From: Bacteroidota bacterium
GTDB lineage: Bacteria; Bacteroidota; Ignavibacteria; UBA10030; UBA8401
NCBI GenBank assembly: GCA_003456055.1
Contig: DMPG01000111.1
Coordinates: forward strand, 1 to 21,771
Direction: 5' to 3'
Length of the DNA stretch: 21,771 nt
In this document: positions 1 through 5,941 of the stretch, piece by piece
Position numbering within the stretch: the first letter of the stretch is position 1
Layout: each line of letters opens with the position of its first letter
Notes under the pieces: model-generated
What the model saw: only the letters and a program-made list of their open reading frames with translations
The model's database searches: none
Told to the model about the DNA's origin: nothing
Made by a program: the position numbers and the translations under genes

Positions 1-1467
1 CGGAAATATCATAACAGCAGCGGAGACAACAACGCCAATAAGATCACCAACTTGCATCTTCCATGGTGTGCCGCCAAGAATGTGACCGACCTTGAGATCT
101 TGCAACATTTCACCTGCGACTGCAGCGGAAACGCAAATAACACCCGCAACTCCTAATACTGTTGCAATTCCGGTAATCCCTTTTTGTCCGAGCGCAACCA
201 TCAACAATGCTGCAATAATTACTGTGGAAAGCGTGAGTCCGCTGATTGGATTATTCGATGAACCGATCATTCCTACAAGATATCCGGAAACTGCAGCAAA
301 GAAAAATCCGGCAATGATCATAACAACAGTAGCCGTCAATGCAGCAACAACATCCTGAGCAAAATGATTATAGAGAAAGAAAGTAAGAATTGCCGCTCCC
401 CCAATTCCCAAAAATACTTTTGCCATGCCGAGATCTGATTCTGTACGATTTGTTTCCGGACCGCTCGTTGCAGCTTTTTTCACATCGCTGATGGATCGCT
501 TCAATCCACCGATAAGATTTTTTCGCATACGAAACAATGTAAATGCCGCGCTCATCAACATTCCACCGATCGCTATCGGACGAACGATGAATCTCCAAAC
601 CGTCGTTGCCTGAGCAAGCCACGTATGATCGGTTAGTCCTTCCGGATGTGCCGCTTCAAGACTGGGTCCTAACCAAAATAATAGCAGTGGAACAAAAAGT
701 CCCCACGCAAGCAATCCGCCGGCAAAGTTGAGCGAGGCAAGACGCGGTCCAATAATATATCCTACACCCATATATGCCGGGCTTACTCCCGGTGTAGAAA
801 GAACGAATCCACCGCTTGCATTTAACGATGTCCCGGTCTTGCCAAGTTCAACCGGACCTTTTGCAAACGGAATAAATTTTTCCCATGAAGCAGCAAATAA
901 TGACATTTGTTTTAAAGCCTGGATCACCGCTCCAACCCCGCCGGCAATCATAAGATAGACTGCACCGCTTCCGCCGCGCTGACCTGCTTTATGAATTTCT
1001 CCGGCAGCAACAGATTCCGGAAACGGAAGTTCGACATCTTCAACCATTACGCGGCGAAGAAGTGTTACAAACAACACTCCCATGATACCGCCAACCATCA
1101 TAATTGCAGTTGCTTCAAAATAGTGACTGGAAAGATCTGTCCAAACACCGGAAATAAGAAATGCCGGAATTGTGAAGATCGCACCTGCTGCAACCGATTC
1201 GCCGATAGAACCAACTGTTCGTGCAATATTTTCTTCAAGAATTGTTCCCTTGAAAATTCGAAGCAGCGCCATACCAATAACTGCTGCCGGATATGTTGCT
1301 GCTATCGTCATACCTGCTTTTAATCCAAGGTATGCATTTGCAGCGCCAAGAATTACAGACATCACGAGCCCGATGATTACGGCACGCATTGTGAATTCTT
1401 TCATATCTGTTTGGGCAGGAACATACGGAACATATTTCAATCCGCCGCCTGTTTTCATTTCAGCCAT
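1..1467 (-). CDS. OPT-family oligopeptide transporter (3' end outside window)
   Basis: Integral inner-membrane transporter of the OPT/YSL superfamily, which in bacteria is thought to import small peptides or metal chelates by cation symport. The frame starts at the ATG at 1467 and stays open for 489 codons to the window edge, so the C-terminal part of a protein that usually exceeds 600 residues is missing. The protein reads as repeated hydrophobic segments. Residues about 40-60 (NAYLGLKAGMTIAATYPAAV) match the conserved first-helix region of the bacterial OPT family. Another conserved-looking stretch is GSSNNPISGLTLSTVI near residue 390. A good ribosome binding site (AAGGAGAA, 1472-1479) lies 4-6 nt before the ATG. 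It begins 57 nt after the proline dehydrogenase stop with no terminator between, so the two are probably co-transcribed. The substrate cannot be told from the sequence; a link to proline-rich peptides is inference from the neighbour. Family call is firm. Confidence 0.92.
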   Translation of the reverse strand, partial: MAEMKTGGGLKYVPYVPAQTDMKEFTMRAVIIGLVMSVILGAANAYLGLKAGMTIAATYPAAVIGMALLRIFKGTILEENIARTVGSIGESVAAGAIFTIPAFLISGVWTDLSSHYFEATAIMMVGGIMGVLFVTLLRRVMVEDVELPFPESVAAGEIHKAGQRGGSGAVYLMIAGGVGAVIQALKQMSLFAASWEKFIPFAKGPVELGKTGTSLNASGGFVLSTPGVSPAYMGVGYIIGPRLASLNFAGGLLAWGLFVPLLLFWLGPSLEAAHPEGLTDHTWLAQATTVWRFIVRPIAIGGMLMSAAFTLFRMRKNLIGGLKRSISDVKKAATSGPETNRTESDLGMAKVFLGIGGAAILTFFLYNHFAQDVVAALTATVVMIIAGFFFAAVSGYLVGMIGSSNNPISGLTLSTVIIAALLMVALGQKGITGIATVLGVAGVICVSAAVAGEMLQDLKVGHILGGTPWKMQVGDLIGVVVSAAVMIFP

Positions 1468-1524
1468 GAGATTCTCCTTTTATTATTTGATCGTTAATTA
1501 AAGTGTTTTCTATTGTACAAAGTT

Positions 1525-2427
1525 TTATTGTCCAACTCCAAAGATCGCTTTGAATACATTCCCTGCCATTTGAGGATTTTCTTTCAATCTCCGGACAGAA
1601 TATCCATACCAATCTTTACCAAAGGGAACATATACTCGAAGGCGATGTCCTTCAGCAATCAAACTATTCCGTGTTTCATGTCGCACACCCAACAGCATTT
1701 GAAATTCATACCGCTCTTTCGGTACACCCAATTCCACAATCATTTTTTTTGCACCATTGATCAACACATCGTCGTGCGTTGCAACGCCGACATAACATCC
1801 GCTTTCAAACAATATGCGAAGGAGCTTCAGATAATTATCCTGAATTCCCTTGTAATCTTTAATCGCATCTTCCGGCGGCTCATTATAGATCCCTTTGCAC
1901 AACCGAACATTTGCTTTTTCTGCAGCAAGTGTACGAATATCCTTCTCACTGCGATGCAGATATGCCTGGATCACAATACCGACTCTTTCGTACTGTGACC
2001 GCATTGTTTGGTAAATTTCTAATGTTGCTTTGGTACATGTCCGATCTTCCATATCGACACGAACAAAATTATTATGCACTCTCGCAGTTTCAATGATTGC
2101 ATTCGTATTATCGATGCAAAATTGTTTGTCCATTTTAAGTCCGAGCGAGGTCAATTTAATGGAGAGATTTGAATCAATTCTATTTTCAGCGATTCCGTTT
2201 AACACGGCAATGCTTGCATTTCGGCTTTGGGTCGCTTGGTCTTTTGTAAAAATATCTTCGCCAAGCACATCGACCGTAGCCATTGCATGGATGGAATTCA
2301 ACTGCTGAACTGTCTTTACCGCGTCGGGAAATGTGGCGCCGGCAATATATCGGCCGGCAATTTTTGCAACAATTTGTTTCGGAACAAATGGAAGTGTTCC
2401 AACAATAAGATTATTCAGAAGGTTCAT
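1525..2427 (-). CDS. proline dehydrogenase, monofunctional, FAD-dependent
   Basis: Oxidises L-proline to pyrroline-5-carboxylate using FAD and passes electrons to the membrane quinone pool: the first step of proline catabolism. The 300-residue length fits a stand-alone PRODH rather than the bifunctional PutA. Conserved TIM-barrel strand motifs appear in order: SIKLTSLG (89-96), RVDMED (123-128), IQAYLHR (153-159), VRLCKGIY (174-181), VATHD (215-219), FQMLLGVR (242-249) and YSVRRLKENP (276-285). The last is the C-terminal helix whose two arginines hold the proline carboxylate in this family. No P5C dehydrogenase gene is adjacent in the window, so the second enzyme must be elsewhere. The ATG at 2427 has no visible Shine-Dalgarno and lies only 8 nt after the stop of the GxxExxY gene. 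Codons upstream of it belong to the inverted-repeat arm, so an earlier start is unlikely. Confidence 0.95.
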   Translation of the reverse strand: MNLLNNLIVGTLPFVPKQIVAKIAGRYIAGATFPDAVKTVQQLNSIHAMATVDVLGEDIFTKDQATQSRNASIAVLNGIAENRIDSNLSIKLTSLGLKMDKQFCIDNTNAIIETARVHNNFVRVDMEDRTCTKATLEIYQTMRSQYERVGIVIQAYLHRSEKDIRTLAAEKANVRLCKGIYNEPPEDAIKDYKGIQDNYLKLLRILFESGCYVGVATHDDVLINGAKKMIVELGVPKERYEFQMLLGVRHETRNSLIAEGHRLRVYVPFGKDWYGYSVRRLKENPQMAGNVFKAIFGVGQ

Positions 2428-2435
2428 AAATATTG

Positions 2436-2846
2436 CTATGCCACAGATTCACAGATTAAAATATTTTTAAAAATAACTCTTTTGAATTTTAACGACGACT
2501 CTCCAAAGTTAACCAGTAAACCAACTTTACAGTTCGATATTGCAAGATAATTTATCATCTGATTATAATGATCTTCTATCAAATTTTTTTGCGCTTTCAC
2601 TTCAAGAATTATGGAGCCAAAAACAATAAAATCTGCAAAAAACTTATGCGGAAGAATTATGTCTTTATATTGTATTGAGTATTCTTTCTCGCGTTCAAAA
2701 ACAATTGCTTTTGTTTTGAATTCATATTCAAGCGCATCTTTATAAACAATCTCAAAAAGTCCTTTTCCTAATATTCTATGAATTTCCATACAAATTCCAA
2801 TTATTGTATGTGTTTCTACTTTTAAAGGAAAATGCTCTTCAATCAT
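2436..2846 (-). CDS. GxxExxY-family protein (PD-(D/E)xK-like)
   Basis: A 136-residue protein of the GxxExxY family, which belongs to the PD-(D/E)xK nuclease-like superfamily; its biological role is not established. The name motif is visible as GLFEIVY (G29, E32, Y35). Candidate nuclease-core residues are D72 in FADFIV, E82 and K84 in LEVKA, and a QMINYL segment (Q96-L101) resembling the superfamily's later Q/Y motif. All expected core residues are present, so it may be catalytically competent. The ATG at 2846 is preceded by GGAAGGA (2851-2857). The last five codons (CESVA) and the start of the reading frame's flank are formed by, or abut, 20-bp inverted repeats, making the gene look like cargo of a small element inserted in an otherwise metabolic gene set. 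Codon use is more AT-rich than its neighbours. Confidence 0.88.
   Translation of the reverse strand: MIEEHFPLKVETHTIIGICMEIHRILGKGLFEIVYKDALEYEFKTKAIVFEREKEYSIQYKDIILPHKFFADFIVFGSIILEVKAQKNLIEDHYNQMINYLAISNCKVGLLVNFGESSLKFKRVIFKNILICESVA
2439..2458 (+). repeat. left arm of inverted repeat (TGCCACAGATTCACAGATTA)
   Basis: Twenty bases exactly complementary to 2860-2879. Internally it is a tandem of two CACAGATT octamers (2442-2449... offset by one base from the arm start, 2443-2458). It overlaps the end of the GxxExxY gene, encoding residues CESVA on the minus strand. Confidence 0.9.
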
Positions 2847-2859
2847 TATTTCCTTCCAA

Positions 2860-2879
2860 TAATCTGTGAATCTGTGGCA
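2860..2879 (-). repeat. right arm of inverted repeat
   Basis: Exact reverse complement of 2439-2458. It lies between the stop of the outer-membrane barrel gene (6 nt away) and the ribosome binding site of the GxxExxY gene. With the two arms ~400 nt apart, a stem could form only in single-stranded DNA or in a full-length transcript. Confidence 0.9.
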
Positions 2880-2885
2880 ATAAGT

Positions 2886-4235
2886 TTACAACGCAAATAC
2901 GAATGACACTTTTGGTGTGATCCGTTTTTGTGGTTTATAACCGGTAATATTTCCATCGGTGTCTTTCACTGGTGCAAATGTCCATGTGTATAATGTTGAA
3001 ACGATCATGAATGGATACGGTTTATATCCGACTTCTGCATACAATAATGACCGCTCATCAAGGGTAAAGACATCTTTGTTGTTTCGAATATTTCGTTTGT
3101 CATATCCCGCACTGACCATTACAACAGGAATCTTGTCTCCGGTATTTGTTCCGAGATGCATAATTCCACTGGTCGGATTAAGATCGAGTTTTTGATACGA
3201 TCCTTCAACCTGAATTGTGCCGAGCACATCCACTAACAGACTTCCAAAGTATCCCGGTCCCTGAGAGATTGTTTTTGCTAACGTTTTTGCTTTGCTGTGG
3301 AAATTTCCAGGCGTGGATTGATACCGTTCCAATTCATAGAATGCATCAAAATATGCCGGGATGAACTGGTCAGACTCTCCGAATCGGCGTTCAAATTTCG
3401 AGAACATTTTTACGACACCAAGAAAAGAAAAGTTTGCTTCAAGCCCGGTTGCAAATCCATGTCCGTAATTCAATACTTTCGCATAATCAAGATAATACGT
3501 CAGATCGGCGATCGACGATCGAAGCAACGGCAGACCAAGATCCACACCAACAACTGTCATCGTTCCCGAATTTGCTGCCGATGTATCGACACCTGTAATA
3601 ACAAGTGATGTATCGCGCGAATCACCTCGAACATCACTTGCAACGGTTGCTCCAATTTCAAGATTTCCAAGAACAGGAATATCTTTTGCCGGGGTGAATT
3701 GCAGCGGACGGGTGTATCCTCGCATCCCTAACACACTTGCTCCAGCAAAATCGCCGTACACAGTCTCTAATCCCCATTTACCAAAATCAATATCAAGCTC
3801 TGTTCCGATTTTTCTATTGTCAAAGCTCGGACTGTTCCTGTAATTATAGAGTATAAAGCCATGTCCAAGTTTTGAGTAATCCAGAGCTCCAAGACGGATA
3901 TAGAATTCATCCCCTTTGCTTCCATACCGCAAATATCGGATGATACGGATATAATCGTACGTTTCATCAAAATCTTCTTTTCGAATCTTTTGATCTTTGC
4001 TGCTGATGTTTAGATTCAGATCAAGCCCGATACCGAATTTTCCGAATGCAATTTCGGGCGCAAGAGAAACAAGATAATATGCTTCTCCGTCGATCCACGT
4101 CATACCAACGCCCCCTTTTATAACACCTTCCGTACCGCCTCCTTTTGCAGCCGCAGCGGCGGATTTACTTTGAGCAACCAATGACAATGAACCAATGAAC
4201 ATTGAAGTAATGATAATTACAAATATTTTTTTCAT
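2886..4235 (-). CDS. putative outer-membrane beta-barrel protein
   Basis: A 449-residue exported protein that I do not recognise as a named family. A clear signal peptide (MKKIFVIIITSMFIGSLSLVA, cleavage likely after A21) is followed by a short low-complexity AAAAAKGGG stretch and then alternating amphipathic beta segments rich in Y/F/G, such as GKFGIGLDLNLNI and GFATGLEANFSFLGVVKMFSKFERRF. It ends in a strand (PKVSFVFAL) of the kind used by barrel assembly. This supports a porin-like or barrel protein in the outer membrane. The reading frame is open up to an ATG at 4334 inside spmB, but the ATG at 4235 is preferred because it gives a signal peptide and has AGGAAA (4240-4245) upstream. It starts 16 nt after the spmB stop, so it is likely in the spmAB operon. 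What it transports is unknown. Confidence 0.75.
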   Translation of the reverse strand: MKKIFVIIITSMFIGSLSLVAQSKSAAAAAKGGGTEGVIKGGVGMTWIDGEAYYLVSLAPEIAFGKFGIGLDLNLNISSKDQKIRKEDFDETYDYIRIIRYLRYGSKGDEFYIRLGALDYSKLGHGFILYNYRNSPSFDNRKIGTELDIDFGKWGLETVYGDFAGASVLGMRGYTRPLQFTPAKDIPVLGNLEIGATVASDVRGDSRDTSLVITGVDTSAANSGTMTVVGVDLGLPLLRSSIADLTYYLDYAKVLNYGHGFATGLEANFSFLGVVKMFSKFERRFGESDQFIPAYFDAFYELERYQSTPGNFHSKAKTLAKTISQGPGYFGSLLVDVLGTIQVEGSYQKLDLNPTSGIMHLGTNTGDKIPVVMVSAGYDKRNIRNNKDVFTLDERSLLYAEVGYKPYPFMIVSTLYTWTFAPVKDTDGNITGYKPQKRITPKVSFVFAL

Positions 4236-4251
4236 GATTTTCCTGTGAAGA

Positions 4252-4800
4252 TTAAATGCCGAACAAAATACGGGTGATAAACACCGCGCCGAGCATCCCA
4301 AAAAAATCGGCGATAAGACCGGCTGGTAATGCATGACGCGTATTTTTTATTCCAACAGAACCGAAATAGACAGCAAGAATATAGAACGTTGTTTCACTGC
4401 TTCCGTACATTGTTGAAGCAAGAACGCCGATAAACGAATCAACACCGTTTGTTTTCATCAATTCCGTCATCAAACCCATTGAACCGCTGCCGGAGAGCGG
4501 ACGAAGCAGCCCCAACGGAAGAACTTCCGCCGGCATACCAATAAGATTTGTAATCGGTGAAAGGATAAGAACAACTACATCCATTGCGCCGCTAACTCGA
4601 AAGATACCGATGGCAAACAACATTGCAACAAGAAACGGAATGATGCGCACCGCCGTATTGAATCCATCTTTTGCTCCTTCAACAAATACTTCATACACTT
4701 TTACTTTTTTGATCACTCCCCATCCAAGAAAAACGACGATGAAGATCGGGATTGCAAGCGCAGAGATAATGTTTATAGCAGAACGGAAGATCTCAACCAT
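4252..4800 (-). CDS. spmB: spore maturation protein B-like membrane protein
   Basis: A 182-residue inner-membrane protein of the nucleoside-recognition (Gate) domain family, homologous to Bacillus SpmB, which with SpmA contributes to spore core dehydration. Conserved blocks are FVEGAKDGF (39-47), GMPAEVLPLGLLRPLSGSGS (88-107) and GSSETTFYILAVYFGSVG (133-150) followed by KNTRHALPAGL. Several hydrophobic helices span the length, and the size is normal for the family. It overlaps spmA by 8 nt and has a near-perfect Shine-Dalgarno inside the end of spmA, indicating coupled translation. The function outside spore formers is unknown; a transport role is an inference from the Gate domain and from the neighbouring transport and catabolic genes. 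Confidence 0.93.
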   Translation of the reverse strand: MVEIFRSAINIISALAIPIFIVVFLGWGVIKKVKVYEVFVEGAKDGFNTAVRIIPFLVAMLFAIGIFRVSGAMDVVVLILSPITNLIGMPAEVLPLGLLRPLSGSGSMGLMTELMKTNGVDSFIGVLASTMYGSSETTFYILAVYFGSVGIKNTRHALPAGLIADFFGMLGAVFITRILFGI

Positions 4801-5794
4801 TCTTCACCTCCGCATCCTTATCCTCTACCAGCAATTCTTTTTTATACCGTGGAAGTCGCTGCAAAATTTTTACTGAGATCAATCCGGCAGTGGTTGCACA
4901 CGCCGCGCCGAAGATCGAAGTACCGATAATAATTCCCGGATCCGCTGAGCCGAGTCCTGCACGAATTGCGATTACCGTTGCAGGAATCAATGTTAATCCC
5001 GATGTATTGATGACAAGAAATGTACACATTGCATTCGTTGCTGTTCCCGCTTTTGGATTGATCTTGTTCAACTCTTCCATCGCTTTTAATCCCATCGGAG
5101 TTGCCGCATTATTTAGACCGAACATATTTGCCGCAATATTCATGATCATTGCCGCGACCGCAGGGTGATTGGATGGAACATCGGGAAATAATCTTCGAGT
5201 AATTGGCGTCATTAATTTTGTCAATATCTCCAGCAATCCTGCCGCTTCGCCTACCTTCATAATGCCGAGCCATAACGCCATCACACCGATCAAACTTAAT
5301 GATATGGTCACTGCCGTATCTGAAAATTCGATCGCTGCTTTTGTCACTGCTTTGATCTTCACAAAAGAAACCCGTTCCATCGTAAAAATAATTTCTTTTT
5401 TCCCCTGATCGAATGAAATGATCTCCGCTTCCAACTTATCTTTTCCACCCGCCGCTTTCGCCATTTCTTTCCAGAACGAAGGGGTCGCATCGGTTATCGG
5501 TATCTCTAATTTTTGTTTACCGGATGAGAGTGTGGTGAGTATTGCGGTTTGTCGGATTTCGGTTTGCTGCGATTGTGTTGAAGAAATATTATAGAATTGA
5601 TCGAACGCTGCTGACGGAAAGATAATTTCTCCGTCGTATGCAGGACGAACCGAGGTTCGTTGTTTCGTCGTTTCAAATTGGGCTGTTACCGGAACACCGT
5701 TTCGATATGTGTTCGTTACTTCATCGTTGATATCCCTTCCGACTGCGGTAAATATCCCGATCATCAGAAGAGAGATCCATACATAATTAAGCAT
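4793..5794 (-). CDS. spmA: spore maturation protein A-like membrane protein with extra soluble insert
   Basis: A 333-residue SpmA homologue. The N-terminal helix (MLNYVWISLLMIGIFTAVGR) and the nucleoside-recognition domain from about residue 162 onward are typical: SLIGVMALWLGIMKVGEAAG (167-186), then NIAANMFGLNNAATPMGLKA (219-238), which is the family hallmark, then further helices to about 310. Between the first helix and the domain (about residues 21-150) is a hydrophilic stretch of ~130 residues that Bacillus SpmA (about 196 residues, from memory) does not have; topology would place it on one side of the membrane as a soluble domain. The ATG at 5794 has only a weak ribosome site. It is the first gene of the set running to the OPT transporter, so it probably follows its own promoter in 5795-5860. 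Confidence 0.9.
   Translation of the reverse strand: MLNYVWISLLMIGIFTAVGRDINDEVTNTYRNGVPVTAQFETTKQRTSVRPAYDGEIIFPSAAFDQFYNISSTQSQQTEIRQTAILTTLSSGKQKLEIPITDATPSFWKEMAKAAGGKDKLEAEIISFDQGKKEIIFTMERVSFVKIKAVTKAAIEFSDTAVTISLSLIGVMALWLGIMKVGEAAGLLEILTKLMTPITRRLFPDVPSNHPAVAAMIMNIAANMFGLNNAATPMGLKAMEELNKINPKAGTATNAMCTFLVINTSGLTLIPATVIAIRAGLGSADPGIIIGTSIFGAACATTAGLISVKILQRLPRYKKELLVEDKDAEVKNG
4804..4811 (-). promoter_or_regulatory. strong Shine-Dalgarno for spmB inside the spmA coding end
   Basis: Reads GGAGGTGA on the minus strand, fully complementary to the usual 16S anti-SD, 3 nt before the ATG at 4800. It fixes the spmB start and fits a coupled, roughly stoichiometric SpmA/SpmB pair. Confidence 0.8.
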
Positions 5795-5808
5795 AAGTGC
5801 CTATCGCT

Positions 5809-5833
5809 ATTATAGATTGCGTTCTAACGTTAG
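5809..5833 (-). promoter_or_regulatory. possible spmA promoter -10 box with adjacent palindrome
   Basis: On the minus strand a perfect TATAAT (5809-5814) lies 15 nt before the spmA ATG, with a 10-bp palindrome CTAACGTTAG (5824-5833) between it and where a -35 would be. No good -35 hexamer is visible at 16-18 nt, and the leader would be only ~8 nt, so this may be an activator-dependent or chance match. Confidence 0.3.
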
Positions 5834-5875
5834 GAAATATAACCGATGAAATCTGAGGAAGCAAGAAGATGATGA

Positions 5876-5914
5876 AAGAAAAATCCCTAAAATGAAAGGG
5901 TCATTTTAGGGATT
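5876..5914 (-). terminator. rho-independent terminator of the 5942-9064 gene
   Basis: A perfect 14-bp stem (5882-5895 with 5901-5914), 5-nt loop, followed on the minus strand by TTTTTCTTT. It lies 28 nt beyond the stop at 5942 and separates the secreted-protein operon from spmA. Confidence 0.85.
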
Positions 5915-5941
5915 AGGAAAGAACGTGACTGTTTTTTATAA

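Larger units (their letters stand above)
2439..2879. mobile_element. putative 441-bp GxxExxY element bounded by inverted repeats
   Basis: Two perfect 20-bp inverted repeats (2439-2458 and 2860-2879) enclose a ribosome binding site and a single gene. The left arm supplies the last codons of the GxxExxY gene, whose stop lies just outside it. The right arm ends 13 nt before the ATG. Together the unit fills nearly all of the 458-nt gap between the barrel gene stop (2886) and the proline dehydrogenase start (2427); removing it would leave 17 nt. No transposase is encoded, and no target-site duplication is visible. Similar CACAGATT-rich sequences next to GxxExxY genes are something I recall from other environmental Bacteroidota-type genomes, but I could not check this. 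Mobility is therefore inference. Confidence 0.55.

Noticed and set aside
991..1501. Plus-strand frames opposite the OPT transporter
   Set aside because: They are antisense shadows of a clear coding frame with long conserved motifs; compositions (Cys/Asn-rich) are not protein-like.
2428..2438. Target-site duplication flanking the GxxExxY unit
   Set aside because: The bases outside the two arms (2428-2438 and 2880-2890) share no direct repeat longer than about three bases.
2439..2879. CRISPR or integron interpretation of the CACAGATT repeats
   Set aside because: Only two inverted copies occur, with a protein gene between them and no spacers, integrase or Cas genes.
4236..4334. Upstream extension of the barrel gene to an ATG at 4334
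   Set aside because: It would overlap spmB by 83 nt, has no signal peptide at its N-terminus, and the internal ATG at 4235 has both a ribosome site and a clear signal peptide.
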